From contig NZ_BCPV01000029.1 in the NCBI RefSeq assembly GCF_001544135.1, forward strand, positions 1-48,557: DNA of 48,557 nt, read 5' to 3'. How positions within the stretch are numbered: the stretch's first letter is position 1; the number at the start of each line of letters is the position of its first letter. Below, one piece after another: positions 8,284 through 16,197 of the stretch. This DNA is from Geobacillus zalihae NBRC 101842. Lineage in GTDB: Bacteria > Bacillota > Bacilli > Bacillales > Anoxybacillaceae. Both the position numbers and the translations under genes were made by a program. The notes under the pieces were generated by a model. It saw nothing but the letters and a program-made list of their open reading frames with translations. It was not told the DNA's origin and searched no databases.

Positions 8284-9678
8284 ATGACGCACGATCGCAT
8301 TCAAGACTGGATTGGAATGTGGCGGGTGCCGGTGTATACAGCGGCGGTGGCGCTGTATATGGTGGCCCAGTTTGTCGAGACGGCCCCCGTTCACTATGCT
8401 ATGGGAGCTGCAGCGCTGTCAGCGTTTATTGTGTCCGCGTTTTTCGCCCGCGGGGTGTACCAGGTGTCGGGAGCTCTGTTTTTTGCATTTGGTGTTGGAT
8501 TGTTTTTGTTCTATGGCGATGCATGGCCGACGTTTGTCCTGCATTTTGAACGGGTGTTGGGGCTGTTGGCGCTGTTTTTTGTGCTTCCGTTCATGAATAC
8601 GCTTATTCGCGTCGGGCGGTATGATCAGAGTTTGAGCGAATGGCTGAAGCGGAACGTCGGGGGCGTTTCGTCGCTGTACCGCCGCAGTTTCAGCGTTTGT
8701 CATTTGCTTGGGTTGTTTTTGAACATTGCCACAATTCCGCTTCTTGTCAAATCGTTGCGCACCGCGCTGCGAAATGTAGGAGGACGGAAGGCCGAGTCGT
8801 TTTATGTTCGGAATTTGCTGCGGGCGTATGCGCTTTGTTTGACGTGGAGCCCGATGGAAGTGATGATCAGCACGACGATTGATTTCACCGGTGTGCACTA
8901 TTATGAAGTGGCGCTGTTTTTGCTGCTTCTGGCTTTTACGATGGCGATGATCGACTGGGGAACGGCCGCTGTTTCGTACCGATCCATCCCATTGGACAAC
9001 GGCGAGGAAGCGGGGCGGGAATCAGCGGTTTCGATCGGGAAAAAGGCCGCCCAGCTGCTAGTGGTGCTCGTCGTGTTTACGGTGCTCGTGTCGCTCGTTC
9101 AGCGTTGGCTTGGCAAAGGATTTTTGTTTTCGATCGTCTTATTGCTTGTCCCGTTTTGTTTCGGATGGGCGCTGCTTGTGCGCCGGGTGAAGCGGTATGC
9201 GGTGATGGCGCTCTGCCATTGGAAAGAGCGGACAGAGGGATTGGGAAACTACTTTTTCATGTTTTTAGGAGCCGGGTTGTTTGTCGAGATGCTGGCCCGG
9301 TCTCCGCTGCTCGCTGGGCTTGGAGGCTGGTTTCGCGTCGGGGCGGAACATTCCGTCTGGCTGTATGCGATGATTGCCGCTTATTTTTTCACGACGTCGC
9401 TTGTCGGATTTCACCCGCTGGTGAGCTTGACGCTGCTCATGCCGCTGCTTGAGCCGGTGCGGCTGCTTGTTCCGGCGGTGCCGTTGTCGATTGTGCTCAT
9501 TTGTTGCAGTTTGGCGACGGTCATGTACAGCCCGTACAATATTTCTGTTTCTTTGCTGGCGGAGGAGCTGGGGGACAATCCGTATCGGATCGGCAGGAGG
9601 AATGTTCCGTTTGCGCTCGGTTATATGGCCGTAGGAATCGGCATTGCGCTGTTGGCGGAGCGGCTGTTTTTCGGCTGA
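8284..9678 (+). CDS. Uncharacterised polytopic membrane protein, ion-transporter-like
   Basis: This 464-residue protein has about 12 hydrophobic helices. I do not recognise a named family with certainty. Its two-halved build and the loops TWSPMEVMISTTIDF in the middle and SLATVMYSPYNISVSL near the C terminus recall the re-entrant loops of the ion transporter (IT) superfamily, including DcuC/ArsB/citrate carriers. AAAGGGGAG precedes the ATG at 8284; upstream ATG/GTG codons in frame lack such a site. It stands alone between the HAD phosphatase terminator and the promoter at 9738. An AT-rich hairpin (about 9705-9735) may end it. The function is unknown, and a carboxylate carrier is only one possibility. 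Confidence 0.75.
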   Translation: MTHDRIQDWIGMWRVPVYTAAVALYMVAQFVETAPVHYAMGAAALSAFIVSAFFARGVYQVSGALFFAFGVGLFLFYGDAWPTFVLHFERVLGLLALFFVLPFMNTLIRVGRYDQSLSEWLKRNVGGVSSLYRRSFSVCHLLGLFLNIATIPLLVKSLRTALRNVGGRKAESFYVRNLLRAYALCLTWSPMEVMISTTIDFTGVHYYEVALFLLLLAFTMAMIDWGTAAVSYRSIPLDNGEEAGRESAVSIGKKAAQLLVVLVVFTVLVSLVQRWLGKGFLFSIVLLLVPFCFGWALLVRRVKRYAVMALCHWKERTEGLGNYFFMFLGAGLFVEMLARSPLLAGLGGWFRVGAEHSVWLYAMIAAYFFTTSLVGFHPLVSLTLLMPLLEPVRLLVPAVPLSIVLICCSLATVMYSPYNISVSLLAEELGDNPYRIGRRNVPFALGYMAVGIGIALLAERLFFG

Positions 9679-9737
9679 TATCTATGGCGTTGTGGGGTCG
9701 TTTCCTTCTTTTTTTTCAAAGAAAGAAGATTTTTAGG

Positions 9738-9767
9738 TTGACAGCGTTTTCGGCGGAACGATATAAT
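9738..9767 (+). promoter_or_regulatory. Sigma-A promoter of the lyase/dehydrogenase cluster
   Basis: TTGACA (9738-9743), an 18-base spacer and TATAAT (9762-9767) make a consensus promoter. The predicted start near 9774 gives a leader of about 220 bases carrying four identical palindromes before the first gene at 9997. Confidence 0.75.
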
Positions 9768-9804
9768 GAGATCGAATCGATTGAATTGTTTGTCATTTCT
9801 TTTT

Positions 9805-9967
9805 TAGATCGATCTAATAAATAGGCGTGCCTAGTTGGTGCGCTCGGGATCGTCTGCTTAAAAATGGAAACAAAGAAGATTTGTTCTGGAGGTTTTTAGA
9901 TCGATCTAATCTTCATTCTTTTGTTTTAGATCGATCTACTAAAATTCCATTCTTTTAGATCGATCTA
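9805..9967. repeat. Four perfect TAGATCGATCTA palindromes in the leader
   Basis: The 12-bp palindrome TAGATCGATCTA occurs at 9805-9816, 9897-9908, 9927-9938 and 9956-9967, each preceded by TTT. Centre-to-centre distances are 92, 30 and 29 bp, so the last three lie on about the same DNA face. All are downstream of the promoter at 9738-9767 and upstream of the lyase gene. They look like operators for a dimeric regulator that blocks transcription, but the regulator is not identified. Confidence 0.75.
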
Positions 9968-9996
9968 CAAAGAGCGGCAAAGGGGGATCGACTCGG

Positions 9997-10839
9997 ATGA
10001 AGCAGCGAAGTGCGCTCGATATGTACGCCGATGGAGGGGCGTGGTGGGAGACGTCGATCAGCGACGTCCGCAAAAATGAAATTCTCATTCGCGGATATCC
10101 GATTGAGGAATTAATCGGCAATGTGTCGTACACGCAAATGTTGTACCTCTTATTATGCGGGGAGATATTGAGCGAGAAAAAGGCGAAGTTATGGGAAAGC
10201 GTCCTTGTCGCCGGGGCGGATCACGGCCCGCGCGCCCCGTCGATTGCGGCGGCCCGCATGGCGGCGACATGCGGCATTTCGTTCAACTCGTGTGTGGCGA
10301 CGGGCATCAACGTGCTTGGTGATGTGCACGGGGGAGCGGTGGAGAAGGCGATGGCGCTGTTTTACGAGACAAATGAGCAAATCGAAATCCGCGGCGGGGA
10401 AGGTGCGATGGCCGATGTGATCGGCGAGCGGTTTGAACAGTTTCGCCGTGAAGGGCGGAAGCTGCCGGGATTTGGCCATCAGCTTCATGATGACGACCCG
10501 CGCGTCAGACGGCTGTATGCGCTGGCGGGCGAGCTTGTGGAAGAAGGGGAGATCAGTGGACGGTATTTAGCGATCGCGGAAGCGTATCGTTCCCATTTGG
10601 AGAAGACGAAAGGGAAGCGGATGACGATGAACATCGACGGGGTGGCGGCGGCGATCCAGTGCGAGCTCGGCGTGCCGGCGGCGGCGGCGAAAGGTGTGTT
10701 CGCTCTGTCGCGCGGGATGGGCATTGTCGCCCATGCGTTTGAAGAGTGGCAAAGCGGCGTGCTGATCAAAGGACCGTGCCCGAACCGCGATGATTTAGTC
10801 CGCTATACCGGACCAGCCAAACGTCATTTGGAAAAGTAG
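9997..10839 (+). CDS. Citryl-CoA lyase / citrate synthase-fold protein
   Basis: The protein has 280 residues, shorter than citrate synthase (about 370-430). It aligns with the small citrate synthase-like lyase group related to the C-terminal part of ATP-citrate lyase: WETSISDVRKNEILIRGYPIEELI, LLLCGEILSE, DHGPRAPSIAAARMAATCG, the loop GINVLGDVHGGAVEKAM with the active-site histidine, and LPGFGHQLHDDDPR with the second. Such enzymes cleave citryl-CoA or related 3-hydroxy-acyl-CoA. It heads an apparent operon with two dehydrogenases, a ThDP enzyme and an isomerase-like protein. The start follows AAAGGGGGAT. Which CoA ester it cleaves cannot be read from sequence; the CaiB-type CoA transferase at 22642 may supply it. 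Confidence 0.8.
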   Translation: MKQRSALDMYADGGAWWETSISDVRKNEILIRGYPIEELIGNVSYTQMLYLLLCGEILSEKKAKLWESVLVAGADHGPRAPSIAAARMAATCGISFNSCVATGINVLGDVHGGAVEKAMALFYETNEQIEIRGGEGAMADVIGERFEQFRREGRKLPGFGHQLHDDDPRVRRLYALAGELVEEGEISGRYLAIAEAYRSHLEKTKGKRMTMNIDGVAAAIQCELGVPAAAAKGVFALSRGMGIVAHAFEEWQSGVLIKGPCPNRDDLVRYTGPAKRHLEK

Positions 10840-10848
10840 GTGATCAAG

Positions 10849-12276
10849 ATGAGAAAAGCACAGCTGTATATTAACGGGACATGGATCGAAGAACCGCGTG
10901 CGGCGGAGCCGGTGAAAAACCCGTATACCGGGGAAGTGATCGGCGAACAGCAGCTGGCGACGCCGGAAGATGTGGACAGGGCGCTCGCCTGTGCGTTTGA
11001 AGCAAAAAAAGAGATCGCGAGAATTCCGTCCTATGAGCGAGCGCGCATCTTAAAAAGGGCGTCGATGCTGCTGGAGGAGCGGAAAGAAACGTTTGCCCGC
11101 TGGATTTCGGAAGAGCTTGGAAAGCCGCTGAAAAACACGTTGGATGAAGTGTCCCGCTCCATTGAAACGCTTGAGCAGTCAGCTGAAGAAGCGAAGCGTC
11201 TGTTTGGGGAAACGATCCCGGGCGACGCCTCGGCGCGCGGGACGAAAGCGGTGGCAGTGACGTTTCGCGTGCCGGTCGGCGTCGTGGCGGCGATTACGCC
11301 GTTCAACGCCCCGCTCAATTTGATTTGCCATAAAGTCGGACCCGCGTTTGCGGCGGGCAACACCGTTGTGTTAAAACCGGCGCCGCAGACGCCGCTGATT
11401 GCGACAGAACTGTTGAAGTTGCTGCTAGAGGCCGGGCTTCCACCGCGTGCCATCAACATGGTGCTTGGCGGTGCCGAGGTTGGGCAGCAAATCGTGAAAG
11501 ACGATCGCGTCAACGTCATTTCGTTTACCGGCGGCGTGGTGGCGAGCCGCAACATTTGCGCGTTGGCCGGCATGAAAAAAGTGCTGCTGGAGCTCGGCGG
11601 CAATGCGGCGACGATCGTCCATGAAGACGCCGATTTGAAACGGGCGGCCGCGCTTTGCGCGAAAACCGGCTACAGCAATTCCGGGCAAAGCTGCATTTCC
11701 GTCCAGCGCATTTACGTACATGAGTCGGTCGTTGAACCGTTCACCGACTTGCTCAAACGGGAAGTCGAGGCGTTGAAAGTCGGCGACCCGCTCTTGCCCG
11801 ATACGGATGTCGGCTGCATGGTCGATGAGCGGGCGGCGGATCGGGTGATGAACTGGATTGATGAAGCCATCGCTTCCGGCGCGACGCTGGTGTGCGGCGG
11901 AAAACGGCGTGGGGCGACGGTGGAGCCGACGGTGCTCTTCAACCCGCCGAAGCGAAGCAAAGTCGTTTGTGAAGAAGTATTCGGCCCGGTCGTCAGCGTC
12001 ATCCCGTACCGGACGATTGACGAAGCGATTGCAGAGACGAACGATTCTGCCTTTGGCCTGCAAGCTGGGCTGTTTACGAACCGGATGGACATCGTCCATC
12101 AAGTGGCGGAGGCGCTTGATGTCGGCGGGGTCGTTGTGAACGGCACCTCGAATTTCCGGTTGGATCATTGGCCGTACGGCGGTGTGAAAAACAGCGGCAT
12201 CGGCCGCGAAGGCCCGCGTTATGCGATTGAAGAAATGACGGAAATGAAGATGATTGTATGGCAGTTTCCACAGTGA
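10849..12276 (+). CDS. Aldehyde dehydrogenase (ALDH superfamily)
   Basis: This 475-residue NAD(P)-dependent aldehyde dehydrogenase has NPYTGEVIGEQ at the start, the cofactor-binding ITPFNAPLNLICHKVGPAFAAGNTVVLKPA, the general-base glutamate in LELGGNAATIV, the catalytic cysteine in GQSCISVQRIYVH, and EEVFGPVVSV near the end. It resembles succinate-semialdehyde or lactaldehyde dehydrogenase-like enzymes, so an acid semialdehyde is a plausible substrate. The ATG at 10849 follows AGGTGA (10838-10843), which overlaps the previous stop. A GTG at 10840 is an alternative. Tight spacing supports cotranscription with the lyase and the alcohol dehydrogenase. Confidence 0.9.
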   Translation: MRKAQLYINGTWIEEPRAAEPVKNPYTGEVIGEQQLATPEDVDRALACAFEAKKEIARIPSYERARILKRASMLLEERKETFARWISEELGKPLKNTLDEVSRSIETLEQSAEEAKRLFGETIPGDASARGTKAVAVTFRVPVGVVAAITPFNAPLNLICHKVGPAFAAGNTVVLKPAPQTPLIATELLKLLLEAGLPPRAINMVLGGAEVGQQIVKDDRVNVISFTGGVVASRNICALAGMKKVLLELGGNAATIVHEDADLKRAAALCAKTGYSNSGQSCISVQRIYVHESVVEPFTDLLKREVEALKVGDPLLPDTDVGCMVDERAADRVMNWIDEAIASGATLVCGGKRRGATVEPTVLFNPPKRSKVVCEEVFGPVVSVIPYRTIDEAIAETNDSAFGLQAGLFTNRMDIVHQVAEALDVGGVVVNGTSNFRLDHWPYGGVKNSGIGREGPRYAIEEMTEMKMIVWQFPQ

Positions 12277-12293
12277 TGATGGGTGGTGGCAAC

Positions 12294-13292
12294 ATGTTAG
12301 CGCTTTATGTGGCGAAGCCGAATGAATTAGAACTGCGGCGCCTCGAGGCCGTCCGTTCCCCACAAGGGGATGAGGTGAAGATCAAGCTCATTTACGGGGG
12401 GATTTGCGGATCGGATCTTGGGGTGCTGAAAGGAAAACTTCCGCACGCGAACTATCCCGTTCGCGCCGGGCATGAATTAGTCGGCGTCATTGTCGAAAAA
12501 GGCGAACAAGCCGCCTATGACATTGGAACGCGAGTCGTTGTGCTGCCGAACACGTATTGCGGCGCGTGCGATTTGTGCCAAAAAGGGTTGACGAACATCT
12601 GCCGACATAAACAATCACTCGGCATCAACACGGACGGCGGATTTTCGCATGAATTCATCATCTCGTCCAAGTATGTGCTTCCTGTTCCTGATGATCTCTC
12701 GGATGAAAAGGCGGTGCTTGTCGAACCGTTTGCTGTCGTCGTGCATGCTTTGAGCAAAGTGCGGATCGAGCCCGCCATGCGGGTAGCGGTGATCGGATGT
12801 GGCAATGAAGGGATGATGGCGGCCGTCCTCGCCCGCCATTTCGGAGCGGATGTGACGGCGGTCGATGTGAATCCGTTGAAGCTTGAGACGGTGAAAGCGA
12901 TGGCCGACATCCGCACGCTTGCGCCTGATGCGCTGTCGGGTGAAACGTTTGATGTTGTCATCGAGGCGGCCGGTGCGCGCGAAGCGGTCGAACAGGCGGC
13001 GGAGCTTGTCGCTCCAGGGGGGCATCTTGTGTTGATCGGTCTGGCGAATGAAGCGACGTTTCCGGTGGTGCGTCTTGTCCGCAACGAAGTGACCGTGCAT
13101 GGTTCCATCATCTACCGCTTCCCGGATGACTATTTGCAAGCGATTCATTATTTGCGGACGATGCCGCATCCGATCGAACGGGTCATTTCCCGCATTTTTC
13201 CGGTCCGCGACTATGAGCAGGCGTATGAACTGGCGTCATCCGGCAATGCGGGCAAAGTCGTGTTACGTTTCAAGGAGGAGGAAGAGCGATGA
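12294..13292 (+). CDS. Zinc-dependent alcohol dehydrogenase (MDR family)
   Basis: The protein has 332 residues and the zinc MDR plan. The catalytic zinc region contains CGSD and GHE (GICGSDLGVLKG, RAGHELVG). The structural zinc loop is CGACDLCQKGLTNIC. The Rossmann domain begins at VAVIGCGNEGMMAAVLA. It resembles sorbitol/threonine dehydrogenase-type enzymes that oxidise secondary alcohols of sugars or hydroxy acids with NAD. The ATG at 12294 is chosen because the conserved N terminus (MLALYVAKPNE) starts there, 18 bases after the previous stop. The last codons overlap the next gene (ATG at 13289), so the two are translationally coupled. Confidence 0.9.
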   Translation: MLALYVAKPNELELRRLEAVRSPQGDEVKIKLIYGGICGSDLGVLKGKLPHANYPVRAGHELVGVIVEKGEQAAYDIGTRVVVLPNTYCGACDLCQKGLTNICRHKQSLGINTDGGFSHEFIISSKYVLPVPDDLSDEKAVLVEPFAVVVHALSKVRIEPAMRVAVIGCGNEGMMAAVLARHFGADVTAVDVNPLKLETVKAMADIRTLAPDALSGETFDVVIEAAGAREAVEQAAELVAPGGHLVLIGLANEATFPVVRLVRNEVTVHGSIIYRFPDDYLQAIHYLRTMPHPIERVISRIFPVRDYEQAYELASSGNAGKVVLRFKEEEER

Positions 13293-15052
13293 AAAAACCA
13301 GTAGCCGAACAGTTAGTCCGGTATTTGGAAGACCGCGGCGTTACGCATATTTTTGGGCTTTGCGGCCATACGAACATCGCAGTGTTGGCGGCTTTGGAGC
13401 ATAGTTCAATCAAGTTCGTCAACGTCCGCCACGAACAAATCGCCGCGCATATGGCTGACGGCTATGCACGCGCCAAAAAGGAAACGGCGGTTGTGTTGTG
13501 CCATGTCGGCCCGGGGCTGACGAATGCGGCGACCGGGGTGGCGAACGCGGCGCTCGACTCCATTCCGATGGTCGTCATCGCCGGTGATGTGCCGAGTCAT
13601 TATTACGGAAAGCATCCGCACCAGGAGATCAACTTGCACGCTGATGCGTCGCAATATGAAATTTACCGCCCGTTTGTGAAGCGGGCATGGCGGGTCGACC
13701 GGCCGGATTTGTTCCCGGAAATTTTGGAAAAAGCGTTCCAGCTGGCGGAGAGCGGCCGCCCAGGGCCGGTGCTTGTTTCCGTGCCGATGGACATTTTCTC
13801 CAAAGAAGTGGATGTGGCGCTGTTTGAAAAGCAAAAGCGGCATACGAAAACGCTGCATAAGCCGTCGATTGACGATGAAACCGCGAAACACATCATTGAG
13901 AAGCTGATGCAGGCGGAACGCCCGCTTGTGTACGTCGGCGGCGGCATTATGCTGGCGGATGCGGCGGAAGAATTGAAAACGTTTGTCGAACATTTCGATC
14001 TCCCCGTTGCGCACACGCTGATGGGCAAAGGGGCGCTGCCGGATGACCATCCGCTGACACTGGGCATGAGCGGATTCTGGGGGACGAAATTCGTCAATGA
14101 CATGTGCCGCAACGCCGATGTCATTTTGGCATTGGGAACGAGATTTTCCGAAGCTGATTGCAGTTCATGGGAGCCGGAGTACACGTTCAACATTCCGGAA
14201 ACGAAGCTCATTCATATTGACATCGACCCGAACGAAATCGGGCGCAACTATCCAACGGAACTCGGCATCGTCGCCGATGTCAAGCAAGCGCTTACCGTGT
14301 TGAACCGCGTGGCGAAACAAACCGTGCCGCAAGGGCGGACGGACGAGGCGCTGAAAGAACGGATCGCTAACTATAAGGAGGAATTCCGGCGGCAAAACGC
14401 GCCGCACATTCAAGACGACAGCTATCCGATGCGTCCGGAACGCATTTTGCATGAGGTGCGGGAAGTGCTGCCGAAAGATGCGATCATCACGACCGATGTC
14501 GGCTGGAACAAAAACGGGGTCGGCCAACAGTTCCCAGCGTATGGTGCAGGAACGATTTTGACGCCAGGCGGTTATGCGACGATGGGCTTTGGCGCTCCGG
14601 CCGCGCTCGGGGCGAAAATCGCCTGCCCGGACCGCGTCGTCGTGTCGCTCGTTGGAGATGGCGGATTTGGCCAAAACCCGGCGGTGTTGGCGACCGCCGC
14701 CGAGGAAAATATCGCCGTTGTTTGGGTCATTATGAACAACTACGCCTTTGGCACGATCGCCGGGCTCGAGAAGGCGCATTTTGGCACGACGCACGGGACG
14801 GTTTTCCAAAAGGACGGTAAGCCGTATTCGCCGGATTATGCAGCCATTGCCCGGGCATACGGCGTTGAAGGAGTGAAAATCCGCTCGGCGGAAGAGTTTA
14901 AACCGGCGCTCGAGCGAGCCATCCAAGCGAACAAACCGTTTGTCATCGATGTGGAAATGATCAACGTCCCGACGCCGACGTCCGGCCACTGGAATATTAT
15001 GGACATCTATTCCCCAGGTAAACGTGTTCACCATGTGGCCGTAGAGCGGTAA
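13289..15052 (+). CDS. Thiamine diphosphate-dependent enzyme (acetolactate synthase-like)
   Basis: This protein of 587 residues has the three domains of the acetolactate synthase/pyruvate oxidase group. The N-terminal PYR domain carries the ylide-activating glutamate in NVRHEQIAAHMADGYAR. A central domain follows (RPLVYVGGGIMLADA). The C-terminal PP domain carries the ThDP/Mg motif GDGGFGQNP...NN. The retained glutamate argues against glyoxylate carboligase, which has valine there. True IlvB would be expected beside ilvN/ilvC, absent here, so a catabolic decarboxylase or carboligase is more likely. The gene overlaps the alcohol dehydrogenase end by 4 bases, with GGAGGAGG upstream. The substrate is unknown. 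Confidence 0.88.
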   Translation: MKKPVAEQLVRYLEDRGVTHIFGLCGHTNIAVLAALEHSSIKFVNVRHEQIAAHMADGYARAKKETAVVLCHVGPGLTNAATGVANAALDSIPMVVIAGDVPSHYYGKHPHQEINLHADASQYEIYRPFVKRAWRVDRPDLFPEILEKAFQLAESGRPGPVLVSVPMDIFSKEVDVALFEKQKRHTKTLHKPSIDDETAKHIIEKLMQAERPLVYVGGGIMLADAAEELKTFVEHFDLPVAHTLMGKGALPDDHPLTLGMSGFWGTKFVNDMCRNADVILALGTRFSEADCSSWEPEYTFNIPETKLIHIDIDPNEIGRNYPTELGIVADVKQALTVLNRVAKQTVPQGRTDEALKERIANYKEEFRRQNAPHIQDDSYPMRPERILHEVREVLPKDAIITTDVGWNKNGVGQQFPAYGAGTILTPGGYATMGFGAPAALGAKIACPDRVVVSLVGDGGFGQNPAVLATAAEENIAVVWVIMNNYAFGTIAGLEKAHFGTTHGTVFQKDGKPYSPDYAAIARAYGVEGVKIRSAEEFKPALERAIQANKPFVIDVEMINVPTPTSGHWNIMDIYSPGKRVHHVAVER

Positions 15053-15087
15053 GGAGAAACCTTCAAGATCGGGGGGAGGGGGAAGAT

Positions 15088-15924
15088 ATGGCTAGAACGT
15101 TTTCCTTGGCCCATTTGACCGTGCTCGGCTGTCCGCCGCCGGAGATGGCGCACATTGCCGCCCGGGCAGGGTATGATTACGTCAGTTTCCGGATCATCTA
15201 CATGGGGCTTCCGGGAGAACCGAACTATGCGTTGGCGGAAAATCCACAGCTGTTGCGTGAGACGAAAGCGGCGTTGCGGGACACCGGCGTCAAGCTGCTG
15301 GATATCGAACTGGCCCGCATTGACGCTGATACGGATCCAAAACGGTATGAACCCGCTTTGGAAGTGGCGGCTGAACTGGGCGGCCGCCACGTCTTAAGCA
15401 GCATTTGGACGGCCGACCGAAGCGCTTACATTGAACAGTTTGCCGAGCTGTGCGAACTGGCGAAGCCATACGGGCTGACCGTTGATTTGGAATACGTGCC
15501 GATTGCGGCGGTGACGAATTTGGCCGGAGTCATCGATGTGTTAAAGACGGTAAAGAAAGACAATGCTGGCGTTATGATTGATTTGCACCATTTTCATCGC
15601 GCCGGCGATTCGCCAGAAGCGTTGGAAGCCGTGCCGCGGGAGTGGTTCCATTTTCTCCATCTTTGCGACGCGCCGGGCGAGATTCCGGCGTCAAAAGAAG
15701 AGATGACGAGAATTCTCCGCGAAGGGCGGCTGTACATCGGCGAAGGTGGGATCGACATTGCCGGCATTGTCCGCCGCATTCCGGAAATTCCCTGCTCGAT
15801 CGAGTTACCAAACATCAAACGTGTCAAGGAGCTCGGCTACGAAGAACATGCACGCCGCTGCCTGCAGTCGGCAAAAGACTATTTTGCCCGTCATATTGCA
15901 ACGCAAAGCGATCTATCGGCGTGA
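15088..15924 (+). CDS. Sugar phosphate isomerase/epimerase-type TIM-barrel protein
   Basis: The protein has 278 residues and belongs to the xylose isomerase-like TIM-barrel superfamily, which includes hydroxypyruvate isomerase, IolE/IolI and 3-dehydroshikimate dehydratases. Likely metal ligands lie on successive strands: Glu in VDLEYVP, Asp-His in MIDLHHFH, His in FHFLHLCD and Glu in CSIELPN. The motif GEGGIDIAGIV near residue 215 is the usual GxGxID/N signature. It starts 36 bases after the ThDP enzyme with GGGGGAGGGGG upstream, so it is the last gene of the enzyme operon. A stem-loop follows. Reaction and substrate cannot be assigned from sequence. Confidence 0.82.
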   Translation: MARTFSLAHLTVLGCPPPEMAHIAARAGYDYVSFRIIYMGLPGEPNYALAENPQLLRETKAALRDTGVKLLDIELARIDADTDPKRYEPALEVAAELGGRHVLSSIWTADRSAYIEQFAELCELAKPYGLTVDLEYVPIAAVTNLAGVIDVLKTVKKDNAGVMIDLHHFHRAGDSPEALEAVPREWFHFLHLCDAPGEIPASKEEMTRILREGRLYIGEGGIDIAGIVRRIPEIPCSIELPNIKRVKELGYEEHARRCLQSAKDYFARHIATQSDLSA

Positions 15925-15943
15925 CTAGTCAACAGAGAAATAT

Positions 15944-15971
15944 GGCAGCGCTTCCGATACGGGAGGCTGCC
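15944..15971 (+). other. Stem-loop after the TIM-barrel gene
   Basis: GGCAGC (15944-15949) with adjoining TTCC can pair with GGGA and GCTGCC (15961-15971), but only TTATGG follows, so termination would be weak. It separates the enzyme genes from the TRAP transporter genes. Confidence 0.4.
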
Positions 15972-15985
15972 TTATGGACATTCTT

Positions 15986-16000
15986 AATTATCAGAAAATT
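15986..16000. promoter_or_regulatory. CodY box upstream of dctP
   Basis: AATTATCAGAAAATT matches the CodY consensus AATTTTCWGAAAATT at 14 of 15 positions. It lies in an AT-rich stretch about 200 bases before the TRAP binding-protein gene, the likely promoter area. CodY represses uptake and catabolic genes when branched-chain amino acids and GTP are high, so repression of this transporter in rich medium is inferred. Confidence 0.65.
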
Positions 16001-16197
16001 TTATATATTAATTCTATTGTTAGAAATAAATGGTTTGTTCATTTGGTTGTTTCCCGCATGACCGGACGCTGTCGAGAGAGAACAGAATGGCGTGCGGCCA
16101 AACGGGAATGCGGGTTCAACATACAACGATGCCAGCCGGTCGATCCGTTCGGCTGCATCAACCATTGCACTATGGAGGAAAGAAGGGGGAAAACGGA

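Noticed and set aside
13289-15052. Biosynthetic acetolactate synthase IlvB
   Set aside because: No ilvN or ilvC follows, and the neighbours are catabolic dehydrogenases and a lyase.
13289-15924. Glyoxylate carboligase plus hydroxypyruvate isomerase pair
   Set aside because: The gene order is suggestive, but the ThDP enzyme keeps the activating glutamate (RHEQ) that glyoxylate carboligase lacks, and the TIM-barrel protein is not clearly Hyi.
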